Program-made: the position numbers and the translations under genes
In this document: one piece after another, positions 15,856-22,649 of the stretch
Layout: the number at the start of each line of letters is the position of its first letter
Position numbering within the stretch: position 1 is the stretch's first letter
Notes under the pieces: generated by a model
Told to the model about the DNA's origin: nothing
Database searches by the model: none
Seen by the model: the letters and a program-made list of their open reading frames with translations, nothing else
Source: Halorhabdus salina
Lineage (GTDB): Archaea > Halobacteriota > Halobacteria > Halobacteriales > Haloarculaceae
Length of the DNA stretch: 64,000 nt
Assembly (NCBI RefSeq): GCF_013839425.1
Contig: NZ_JACDNP010000001.1
Coordinates: 248,001-312,000 of the forward strand
Reading direction: 5' to 3'

Positions 15856-17078
15856 TGGAACAGTTCATCTGGGTCAGCTTCGGTTTCTTCGGCTCGCTCG
15901 ACCATGAGTTCGTCCAGTGCCTCTCGCAGCTCTTGCTCGTTGGGTAAGGCGTGAATCTCGGCCTCGAACTCGATGTCGTCGGTCTGCATCCGGGAGTCGA
16001 TGATGAAGGCGTGTTCCTGGTGCTGGCCCACCTGTGCAGCCAGGGGATCGAGGATCGCCTGCCCCATGTCGTGGACAAGTCTCGGAGGCGTGTGGTCGAC
16101 GGACGTCTCGAGGACGTTCGCCCAGCCATCGACGAAGCCACTCGTCATGATGTTGCCCAGCTCCTCGATCGCAGCGGTGTGCTGGTCCGTCAATTCGTCG
16201 CTATCGACGTCAGTCGGCATCAACGCCTCGGCGACATTTTTGGCCGACTGCTCGTCGAACAACACCAGAAGGAAGCCACTTGGGAGGCCGGTAAACTCCA
16301 CGACAGTGCCGACGTACTGGGCGTTCCCGATCTGCTTTGGGACATCTTCGATTCGGGCGAAGCTGATCTGGCTTACTTCTGCCTCCGTCTCGATGCCAGT
16401 CATCATCGAGACGTTGTCGGCTGCCTTCTCAGTTCCGCGCTCAGTCATCCGATTGAACACCTGCAACTTATCGATCGGAATGGCGTCGCCCGCGGTGTCG
16501 GCGTGGGTCATCATGAGATCGGTCAGCGAGTCATAGTCGGGCAACATGTAGATGTAAAAATCGACTGACTCTTCGAGCCACTCGATTTGACTCTTGAAGA
16601 CGAACAGCTGGTCGGCACTGTCGTCGTCGCCCTCGACTGTCTTCGAATCGGGAATGACGTCCCGGCCGATACCCTCGATGTACGTCGGTGGCGAGTGATC
16701 GATCGTCGTTTCGAGGTAATCTGCCCAGCCGTCGATAAACCCGCTCATCATGATGTTGCCGATCTCTTTGACGCCGCTTTCAGCCATGTCGGCTGCCGAG
16801 TCTCCCGGGAGCAGTGCGTCAGTCAACGTCTCACTGCATGACTGGTCCATCACGAGCGCAGTCTGGCCGGACAACTCTCCCTCGAAGTCGAACTGGACGC
16901 CGACGAAGTTCCGGTCGTCCAGGTGCTCACCGATGTCGTCTCGATCGACCAGCGTGATCTTCGTCACGTCGACCGCTGCATCGATGCCCGTCATCTGGGC
17001 CATCGATGCGGTCGCTTGCTGGGCACCCTCGTGGGCGAGTTGATTAAACGTCCCGAGCGACTGGATATCGACCTTCAT
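15852..17078 (-). CDS. cheC: CheY-P phosphatase CheC with two CheC modules
   Basis: A 408-residue tandem protein. Each half has a CheC/CheX/FliY-type active motif: E-I-G-N-I-M-M-S-G-F near residue 106 and E-L-G-N-I-M-T-S-G-F near residue 313, both with the Glu-x2-Asn needed for dephosphorylation and both followed by D-H-(S/T)-P-P. Typical CheC is about 200 residues, so this is a duplication-fusion. It removes phosphate from CheY and partners with CheD. It lies 3 nt after cheY. Confidence 0.92.
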   Translation of the reverse strand: MKVDIQSLGTFNQLAHEGAQQATASMAQMTGIDAAVDVTKITLVDRDDIGEHLDDRNFVGVQFDFEGELSGQTALVMDQSCSETLTDALLPGDSAADMAESGVKEIGNIMMSGFIDGWADYLETTIDHSPPTYIEGIGRDVIPDSKTVEGDDDSADQLFVFKSQIEWLEESVDFYIYMLPDYDSLTDLMMTHADTAGDAIPIDKLQVFNRMTERGTEKAADNVSMMTGIETEAEVSQISFARIEDVPKQIGNAQYVGTVVEFTGLPSGFLLVLFDEQSAKNVAEALMPTDVDSDELTDQHTAAIEELGNIMTSGFVDGWANVLETSVDHTPPRLVHDMGQAILDPLAAQVGQHQEHAFIIDSRMQTDDIEFEAEIHALPNEQELREALDELMVERAEETEADPDELFQ

Positions 17079-17081
17079 CGG

Positions 17082-17441
17082 TCAGGAGGGGACAACGTCT
17101 TCGATCGCTTCCATCACGCTCGGTTTCTGGAAGGGTTTGGTGATATACCCGTCAGCACCTGCTTTGACGGCCTCTTTCATTTTCTCTTCCTGACCGACAC
17201 TCGTGCACATGATGACGTTGGCACTAGGGTCTGTGGACTTGATCTCGTCTGTCGCCTCAATGCCATCCCTGATCGGCATGACGATATCCATCATCACGAG
17301 GTCCGGGTTGTTCTCTTTGTAGGCCTCGACGGCTTCGACGCCGTTCTCGACCTCATCGATGATCTGATGATCTTCCTCTAAGATCTCACGTAGCAGGTTC
17401 CGCATGAACTCTGAGTCGTCCGCGATGAGTACTTCAGGCAT
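17082..17441 (-). CDS. cheY: Chemotaxis response regulator CheY
   Basis: A 119-residue single receiver domain. The acid pair is in V-L-I-A-D-D-S-E, the phosphoacceptor Asp is in L-V-M-M-D-I-V-M-P near residue 53, Thr/Ser in M-C-T-S-V-G and Lys in I-T-K-P-F near 104. Phosphorylated by CheA, CheY signals to the archaellum through CheF. ATG 17439-17441 is chosen because the receiver begins directly after it; an in-frame upstream ATG would add an unlikely extension overlapping the promoter. Confidence 0.95.
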   Translation of the reverse strand: MPEVLIADDSEFMRNLLREILEEDHQIIDEVENGVEAVEAYKENNPDLVMMDIVMPIRDGIEATDEIKSTDPSANVIMCTSVGQEEKMKEAVKAGADGYITKPFQKPSVMEAIEDVVPS

Positions 17442-17472
17442 GTCTTCTACCTCGCAGGTTGGCGAATTCAGC

Positions 17473-17507
17473 AAATAAATGCTTCCGTACGATTATCGCG
17501 ATTGATA
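17473..17507 (-). promoter_or_regulatory. cheY promoter with TATC-N6-GATA palindrome
   Basis: On the minus strand TATC-AATCGC-GATA (17494-17507, perfect arms) is followed 14 nt later by box A TTTATTT (17473-17479). Transcription would start near 17450, about 10 nt before the cheY ATG. Spacing and arms match those before the archaellin and small-membrane-protein genes. Confidence 0.65.
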
Positions 17508-17566
17508 GCGTTTTGGATCGTCGAGAGACAGAGCGATACCAGATGTGAGGGCGGGGCGACCGTCGA

Positions 17567-18220
17567 TTACAGTTCGAAGCCGTCTTCATCGACGCGTTCG
17601 AGCAGTTCGCCGATCGAATCATTCGGTCCGAGGTCGTGCGATTTTACGAGGTGAGACAGTCGCTCTGTCGGATAGCTGATCGGGACGTTCGATTCGGTGA
17701 GCAAAATGCCGAGGATTTCTTCGACGGGTGTCTCGCTGTCGATATGCTGGGCGTACCAGAGAATTAGGCTCTCGAAGATCGTCACGACGTCGTTTGACAT
17801 CATCCGGCGCTGGGAAACCCGCCCATCGAACGTCGCCGTCACGTGAAAGCCATATCGGGAGCCGACCGATTCGAAAGAATCGCGCAGCCAGTCTTCGACG
17901 TCCGCTTCCGTGAGTTCGTCGACGCCGGTCTGGCCGGAACTCGTTGGCACCGATTCTGCTTCATCGGCGTCAGTTTGTGTCGACGGGGCCGGCACTGACG
18001 CTTCGGTTTCGTCAGGAGCGTCCGCGACCGGGTCAGGTGACGGCGACGCTGCGGAGCCAGCGGTGCCGATCCCGTCGACGTCACCGATCGGATCGTTGGG
18101 GGAGACGACGTAGCGGCCGTCCTCTATCTCTGCGACGTGCTCGTCATCGGAGATATCCAGCTCTTCCGGTGCGAGCACGCGACCATCGTCCTCGTCGTCA
18201 GGGTCGTCCCCCGTCGCCAT
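17567..18220 (-). CDS. Haloarchaeal protein of the che/arl cluster, unknown function (DUF7500-like)
   Basis: A 217-residue protein. Residues 1-45 (RVLAPEELDISDDEHVAEI and G-R-Y-V-V-S-P) form a short conserved module, followed by an acidic Ser/Thr/Pro-rich linker to about residue 105 and a helical C-terminal domain (E-A-D-V-E-D-W-L-R onward). I think it is the DUF7500 type but am not sure. Its place between archaellin and cheY suggests a motility-associated role by context only. Confidence 0.6.
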   Translation of the reverse strand: MATGDDPDDEDDGRVLAPEELDISDDEHVAEIEDGRYVVSPNDPIGDVDGIGTAGSAASPSPDPVADAPDETEASVPAPSTQTDADEAESVPTSSGQTGVDELTEADVEDWLRDSFESVGSRYGFHVTATFDGRVSQRRMMSNDVVTIFESLILWYAQHIDSETPVEEILGILLTESNVPISYPTERLSHLVKSHDLGPNDSIGELLERVDEDGFEL

Positions 18221-18311
18221 GCGTGTGTGTCAGTGACGAGCGACAATAATTCCGTCGGTGGTGTCGCCACTCGTCGATACGACGGAAAACGAAAAAGAGA
18301 TCAGCGTCGCG

Positions 18312-18932
18312 TTACAGTTCGACGCTTTCCTTGTTCGAGAGTGAGTCCGGCACGACGAGCGTCACCGTCGTCTGACCACCGGAGCGCGTATCGATCTGCG
18401 CTTCGACGGTTTCTCCAGCTCCAATATTTGCTGGATTGTCAGTTTCGGTCATGTTGAACTGCAGAATCGCTCTATCGACAGGGTCGTTCAACGTATCATC
18501 ACTCGATATCGACGTATCGTCCTCGGGACCATCGCGCAAGGCCGTCCAGTTGAATTGACCGTAGGTATCGTTTTCAGCGTCAGGTAATCTTGCGCTCACC
18601 AGCTGAGCACTCCCGTCGTTGGAAACCCACTGAATAGTCGTGTCGTTGAGGTTCACGTCGTTCGATCCGGGGGCCAGTCGAACAGTCATGTTCACGTAAT
18701 CGATCTCACCACCGTCGGTCACATTTCCTGTCGTCCCGACTTCCACCAGTCGATTGGTGACCTGCTCTGCTGCCTGTTCACCGCTCTCTTCGGCACTACT
18801 CTGAAGGAACCCAGCCGTATTGATCAGCACGCCCGCCGCGATCGCCGCGACCAGCACCATCGCGATGAACACGATGAGTGTGCCGATCCCGACCTGGGCT
18901 CGCTCGTCCGGTTTGTCGTTGCGTTCGAACAT
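18312..18932 (-). CDS. Archaellin (archaellum filament protein)
   Basis: A 206-residue class III-signal-peptide protein. The N-terminus [12 protein letters not shown] is followed by the highly conserved hydrophobic filament helix [18 protein letters not shown]. Processing by the prepilin-type peptidase is expected before Gln-13, here after Ala rather than the usual Gly. The remainder is a beta-rich outer domain with six N-x-S/T sequons (NVT, NMT, NDT twice, NWT, NMT), consistent with N-glycosylation. A Shine-Dalgarno-like GGCGGAG precedes the ATG. It is the only archaellin gene in the window and is separated from the arl operon by cheYCD. Confidence 0.95.
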   Translation of the reverse strand: MFERNDKPDERAQVGIGTLIVFIAMVLVAAIAAGVLINTAGFLQSSAEESGEQAAEQVTNRLVEVGTTGNVTDGGEIDYVNMTVRLAPGSNDVNLNDTTIQWVSNDGSAQLVSARLPDAENDTYGQFNWTALRDGPEDDTSISSDDTLNDPVDRAILQFNMTETDNPANIGAGETVEAQIDTRSGGQTTVTLVVPDSLSNKESVEL

Positions 18933-18987
18933 TGTATCTCCGCCTGGGCTCTGTTTCCCAGACTCTACCTGAACGATCCTCTTGGAC

Positions 18988-19024
18988 TTACTTAAGAATC
19001 ATCCCCCGATTATCGATGATGAAA
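18988..19024 (-). promoter_or_regulatory. Archaellin promoter with TATC-N6-GATA-type element
   Basis: On the minus strand TTTC-ATCATC-GATA (19011-19024; distal arm one mismatch) is followed 14 nt later by box A CTTAAGTAA (18988-18996). The start site would lie near 18966, leaving a leader of about 34 nt with a ribosome-binding site. The layout matches the cheY and arl promoters. Confidence 0.6.
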
Positions 19025-19144
19025 ACATCGGTCCCAGGGTAACGAACGTGGACTCCACAATCAAAAATGCCAGAAGGGTCCCCGAAAAAGGAGGGATAGC
19101 AGACGTTCGTAGAACCGGCCCAGCTGTCAGTGAACGTCGCTCGA

Positions 19145-19429
19145 TCACGCCTCGTACGTGACGAGACTGTACATCACGAACAGGTACCCAAACGTGGTCA
19201 ATCCGCTGTTGACGAGCAACAGGCCTCGTGTCCCGCTGAATCCAGTCAAGAACGCACTGATCATCGTTGAGGCAGCGCCCGCGACTGCCAGCGCGAACCC
19301 CAGCGACAAGTGAAGCATGGCACGACGCGACGTCTGGACGTACGCCCGCATCGCCATCCCGACCATTGTCAGGCCTGCAACGACGAAGACGAGCGTCAAC
19401 ACCGCATAGAGGAGTTCTATCACTGGCAC
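19145..19429 (-). CDS. Small membrane protein (DUF7521-like), three helices
   Basis: A 94-residue protein made almost wholly of three hydrophobic helices (about 5-27, 39-62 and 68-90), with a short basic loop YVQTSRRA after the first. I recall such proteins as a haloarchaeal family (DUF7521-like) encoded next to winged-helix regulators, as here (gene at 19580-19915). The start is GTG 19427-19429, about 26 nt from box A, implying a leaderless mRNA. It carries the same upstream palindrome as the motility genes, so it may belong to their regulon. Confidence 0.6.
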   Translation of the reverse strand: MPVIELLYAVLTLVFVVAGLTMVGMAMRAYVQTSRRAMLHLSLGFALAVAGAASTMISAFLTGFSGTRGLLLVNSGLTTFGYLFVMYSLVTYEA

Positions 19430-19452
19430 CGACTAGGGGTTGCCGTGGTCAC

Positions 19453-19488
19453 CTATTAAATCATTCCTCGAAAATATCTCCTTTGATA
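19453..19488 (-). promoter_or_regulatory. Promoter of the small membrane protein with TATC-N6-GATA palindrome
   Basis: On the minus strand TATC-AAAGGA-GATA (19475-19488, perfect arms) is followed 14 nt later by box A TTTAATAG (19453-19460). A start about 26 nt downstream falls on GTG 19429, so the transcript would be leaderless and the palindrome would lie at about -45 to -60. Confidence 0.65.
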
Positions 19489-19579
19489 ATCAGGCGATCC
19501 CAGTTAGAGCGGGCGAAGGTGCGTGTACCCACATGATTGTGAGCCCACGGAAAAACAGACCACTTACGCGTACGCACGG

Positions 19580-19915
19580 TCACGATTCGGACAACGTGCG
19601 CCAGGCTTCGTCGAGTTTGTTCGTGACCTCTGACCGTTTCTCGACGTCGATCAGCATCGATTCCTCGAAAGAGACCTCGATAGCGTCGACGTTCCGCCGG
19701 TATACCTTGATACGTCGACGGTCGTCCGAGAGAACGTTGTCGTGAAGTTCGAGCAGATCGTGATCGGTAAGTTCGTCGATCCGTCGGTAGCACGTCGCGA
19801 TCGGAATGTCCAGCTGATCGCTCAGTTCCTGGGCCGATTTCGGTTCCTCGGTCGCGTCCAGAATCTCGGCGCTGTACTTGTTCCCGAGGGTCCGGAGTAA
19901 ATCGACCGATACCAT
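19580..19915 (-). CDS. Winged helix-turn-helix (ArsR-like) transcriptional regulator
   Basis: A 111-residue protein. A wHTH DNA-binding domain occupies about residues 1-85: helix L-L-R-T-L-G-N-K-Y-S-A-E-I-L, then S-A-Q-E-L-S-D-Q-L-D-I-P-I-A-T-C-Y-R-R-I as the recognition HTH, and the wing near D-D-R-R-R-I-K-V-Y-R. The C-terminal helix is acidic and could dimerise. ATG 19913-19915 is chosen because it starts the domain. The gene sits inside the motility island next to the small membrane protein, has a TTATC-T-GATAA element at its own start and is the best local candidate for the regulator of the TATC-N6-GATA sites (inference). Confidence 0.82.
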   Translation of the reverse strand: MVSVDLLRTLGNKYSAEILDATEEPKSAQELSDQLDIPIATCYRRIDELTDHDLLELHDNVLSDDRRRIKVYRRNVDAIEVSFEESMLIDVEKRSEVTNKLDEAWRTLSES

Positions 19916-19917
19916 TG

Positions 19918-19963
19918 TTATCAGATAATGAAGCACAGCGAAGTAAAAGTATCGACGATGAAA
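19918..19963 (-). promoter_or_regulatory. Promoter and possible autoregulatory site of the wHTH gene
   Basis: Box A ACTTTTACTT (minus strand, 19941-19950) lies about 30 nt before the ATG. Between them, immediately before the start codon, is the inverted repeat TTATC-T-GATAA (19918-19928). A TATC-N6-GAAA sequence (19950-19963), as in the archaellin promoter, abuts box A. A site between box A and the start would suit repression. Confidence 0.45.
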
Positions 19964-20078
19964 GCGACGCGAAACCAGCATCCAGTGCTTGATCGAGAGA
20001 CTGGCGTTGACCGAGAAGAGAAGGGTTCAAAAGCCCGTTTTCACGGATAAGAACGAGTTCTCACTCCGTTGAATTGGG

Positions 20079-20804
20079 TCACAGTGGCGACTCGGAGTCG
20101 TTCATCATCGAGAACGCGCTGGCATTGTCGTGGACGTCGATGCCACCCTGGGTTATCTCCATCGGATAGATGTCTGTCTCGATATCCTGCTTGCGCATCT
20201 TCGCAACCCAGACGTACCGGGTGACACCTGACTCTGTCGGCGTCTGGATGAGATAGATATTGCCATCCGTAAGGAAGTTCTCCAGGCCAATATCAGTATC
20301 CGGGAATACCGTGGACTGTTCGTTCGTCAGCAAACTTGTCAGTCCGTTCTGCTTGAGAATATCGGTGAACTTCAGGAGATACGTCCGGTGTTCGCCCTCA
20401 TCGTCGAAGAAGAGCTCGAACATCGCGAGTGAGTCCAACACGAGGCGATCGTACTGGTCTTGCCCGAGGTCTTCGAGAAGGACCTCAAGTGTGTCCGAGA
20501 AATCGTTCTCCTGCAGGAGGCGACGCTTATCGTAGATCTTGATATCGCCTGCTTCGACGTGTTCGGCCCACCGGTCAAAACCGATCGATTCAGCCGCAGC
20601 AGCCAAATCCTCGCGATTTTCCTCGAAGGACAAGAAAATGCCCCGCTCGTCGAACTGCTCGACACCATTGTAGATGAACTGCAAGCCCAGAATGCTCTTG
20701 CCGGCACCGGGCGTCCCGATGACGAGCGTCGTCGAGTTGGTGACGATCCCGCCGTTGAGGATCGAATCGAGCCCTTCAATGCCAGTTTGTGTGAGTTCAA
20801 CCAT
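20079..20804 (-). CDS. KaiC/RAD55-like RecA-superfamily ATPase
   Basis: A 241-residue single KaiC domain. Walker A is V-I-G-T-P-G-A-G-K-S near residues 27-36, a conserved E-E-N-R-E-D follows the second strand and Walker B-like R-L-V-L-D-S-L-A-M is near 117-125. It resembles ArlH and the haloarchaeal taxis-associated RecA-like ATPases. Its place beside cheW and archaellum genes suggests a signalling or motility role, but the target is unknown. ATG 20802-20804 opens the domain (V-E-L-T-Q-T-G-I-E-G-L-D). Confidence 0.8.
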   Translation of the reverse strand: MVELTQTGIEGLDSILNGGIVTNSTTLVIGTPGAGKSILGLQFIYNGVEQFDERGIFLSFEENREDLAAAAESIGFDRWAEHVEAGDIKIYDKRRLLQENDFSDTLEVLLEDLGQDQYDRLVLDSLAMFELFFDDEGEHRTYLLKFTDILKQNGLTSLLTNEQSTVFPDTDIGLENFLTDGNIYLIQTPTESGVTRYVWVAKMRKQDIETDIYPMEITQGGIDVHDNASAFSMMNDSESPL

Positions 20805-20899
20805 CGTAGATAGCCTCGTCGCCGGTTGTTCTGGAATGGTACGCCAGCAAACAAAAAGGCTTCTGCATCGTGCAGGGACTGACAGAGCGGTCCCGGCGG

Positions 20900-21325
20900 T
20901 CACGCCGAGTGAACCGCGACAGGATCGACCCAAATCACAAACCCGTCGTCGCGTTTGACAACTCCGTTGATCGACGCCGCGCCAGCGCCGGCGGGCGATG
21001 GATCGACGTTCTTCTCGTCGACCGCCCGAACCTGATAAACTTCGTCGACAAGCCATCCGGCAGCCTCCTGATCGGCGGTGATTTCCGGATCGAACACGAT
21101 AATACGGCGTTGCTCTCCGGACTCCTGAATGTCGAAGACGACCTTGGGATCGACGATCGAGGTCGTGCGACCACGGAGGTCCATGACCCCTTCGACGTGG
21201 CGTGGCGAATTCGGGACGGCCGTAAGTTCGCCGACGTCGACGATCTCGGTCACGTAGTCGATACTGACACAATAGCGCTCCTCGCCGAGCTTGAACTCCA
21301 GGACTTGGCCGGTCGAATTTGACAT
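20900..21325 (-). CDS. cheW: Chemotaxis coupling protein CheW
   Basis: A 141-residue CheW, an SH3-like double barrel that links transducers to CheA. Recognisable parts are V-L-E-F-K-L-G-E-E-R-Y-C-V-S-I at the N-terminus, the V-M-D-L-R-G-R-T-T-S-I-V-D-P-K loop near residue 47 and the final strand. A strong ribosome-binding site GGGAGGAGATC precedes the ATG on a leader of about 60 nt. It is divergent from cheB with a shared promoter region. Confidence 0.93.
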   Translation of the reverse strand: MSNSTGQVLEFKLGEERYCVSIDYVTEIVDVGELTAVPNSPRHVEGVMDLRGRTTSIVDPKVVFDIQESGEQRRIIVFDPEITADQEAAGWLVDEVYQVRAVDEKNVDPSPAGAGAASINGVVKRDDGFVIWVDPVAVHSA

Positions 21326-21407
21326 CTGTGATCTCCTCCCAGTGGCGGCCGATCCGCGGTGGGGGACGCCACTGGATCGTTTCTGACCAATAGTTCCGCG
21401 AAAATCA

Positions 21408-21464
21408 CCATAAGTGTGTTCATCAGGTTATCAGTGATGATTCCGACGGCGGAGTCTTTATTTG
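21408..21464. promoter_or_regulatory. Divergent cheW/cheB promoter region sharing one TATC-N6-GATT element
   Basis: TATC-AGTGAT-GATT (21429-21442) sits midway between two box A elements: CTTATGG on the minus strand (21408-21414) for cheW and CTTTATTTG on the plus strand (21456-21464) toward cheB. Each core is 14 nt from the element, the spacing seen at other motility promoters. cheB may also have a nearer box A (CTTTAA, 21533-21538). Confidence 0.55.
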
Positions 21465-21501
21465 CTGGGTTGGGCAACACTATCCAAGGAGTGACCCGCC
21501 A

Positions 21502-21555
21502 ATGACCGGACGAGATCGAGCCGCGGTGATCACCTTTAACCGAACTGCCGCGTAG
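21502..21555 (+). CDS. Possible 17-residue leader peptide before cheB
   Basis: ATG 21502 follows an AAGGAG sequence (21486-21491) by 10 nt and is open to TAG 21553-21555, 15 bp before the cheB ATG. It would be translated only if transcription begins at the box A near 21456. This is a weak call based on the ribosome-binding site alone. Confidence 0.2.
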   Translation: MTGRDRAAVITFNRTAA

Positions 21556-21570
21556 GGTACCATACTGAAC

Positions 21571-22644
21571 ATGTCAGCACGGTCATCGCCTCGCGCCGTC
21601 GTCGCGGATGACAGCCACTTCATGCGGAGTGTCATCTCAGACATCCTCGAGGAGGGAGGGGTCGAGGTCGTCGCGACCGCGAAGAACGGCCGCGAGGCAG
21701 TCGAAATCGTGTGCGAGCAGGAACCGGACGTCGTGACGATGGACGTCGAGATGCCGGAAATGAACGGCATCGAGGCAGTCGATCAGATCATGGCCGAGTG
21801 TCCGACACCGGTCCTGATGCTCAGTGCCCATACCGACGAGAATGCCGACGTCACTTTCGAAGCCTTAGAGAAAGGGGCCGTGGACTTCTTCACGAAACCC
21901 GGCGGCGAAGTGTCGATGGAAATGTCCCGGCTGAAAGACCAGCTCGTCGACATGGTACGGACGGTCGCGGACGTCGACCCGATGGCCAGAGCCGCCCGAG
22001 ACAGTCACGGGGCATCAATGGGGTCGGCAACGCCGGCCGCTGGTGCCGAGCAGTATGTCGAAAATCCAACGCTCGTTATCGGTTCCTCGACGGGCGGCCC
22101 GACCGTCGTCGAGCGGGTGCTCTCAGAGTTGCCCGTCGCGGCCAACCTGCGAATCCTCGTCGTCCAACACATGCCCGACGAGTTCACGAGTCGGTTCGCT
22201 AACCGTTTGGATGGTCGCAGTGAGTACACGGTTCGTGAGGCCAGCGACGGCGACCGAATCACTGGCGGTGACGCCCTGGTCGCAGCGGGCGGCTATCACA
22301 TGGAGGTCTCGAATTACACCCATGGTCGACTCCGCGTCTCGCTAACCGAAGACGCGCCGGTCAACAGCGTCCGGCCGTCGGTCGACGTGACCATGGCGAG
22401 TGCGGCAGCCGCGATTGACGATCCACTGGTCGGCGTTATCCTCACCGGGATGGGCGAAGACGGTGCTGACGGCATCCGCGCGATCAAAGACACCGGAGGC
22501 ACGACCCTCGTACAGGACAAGGAGTCTTCAGCAGTCTATGGCATGCCAAAGCGGGCCGTCGAAACCGGCCAAGTAGACGACATCTGCTCGCTAGACTCGA
22601 TCTCGACCCGGATCATCGAGGCAGTCAAACCGGAGGTGCACTAA
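21571..22644 (+). CDS. cheB: Chemotaxis methylesterase/response regulator CheB
   Basis: A 357-residue protein with an N-terminal receiver domain (A-V-V-A-D-D-S-H; phosphoacceptor in V-T-M-D-V-E-M-P) and a C-terminal methylesterase. The esterase triad is visible: Ser in V-I-G-S-S-T-G-G-P-T near residue 172, His in V-V-Q-H-M-P-D-E near 198 and Asp in G-M-G-E-D-G-A-D-G near 294. It removes methyl groups from, and deamidates, transducers during adaptation. It is first in cheB-cheA-cheR, 5 nt before cheA. Confidence 0.96.
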   Translation: MSARSSPRAVVADDSHFMRSVISDILEEGGVEVVATAKNGREAVEIVCEQEPDVVTMDVEMPEMNGIEAVDQIMAECPTPVLMLSAHTDENADVTFEALEKGAVDFFTKPGGEVSMEMSRLKDQLVDMVRTVADVDPMARAARDSHGASMGSATPAAGAEQYVENPTLVIGSSTGGPTVVERVLSELPVAANLRILVVQHMPDEFTSRFANRLDGRSEYTVREASDGDRITGGDALVAAGGYHMEVSNYTHGRLRVSLTEDAPVNSVRPSVDVTMASAAAAIDDPLVGVILTGMGEDGADGIRAIKDTGGTTLVQDKESSAVYGMPKRAVETGQVDDICSLDSISTRIIEAVKPEVH

Positions 22645-22649
22645 TCACA

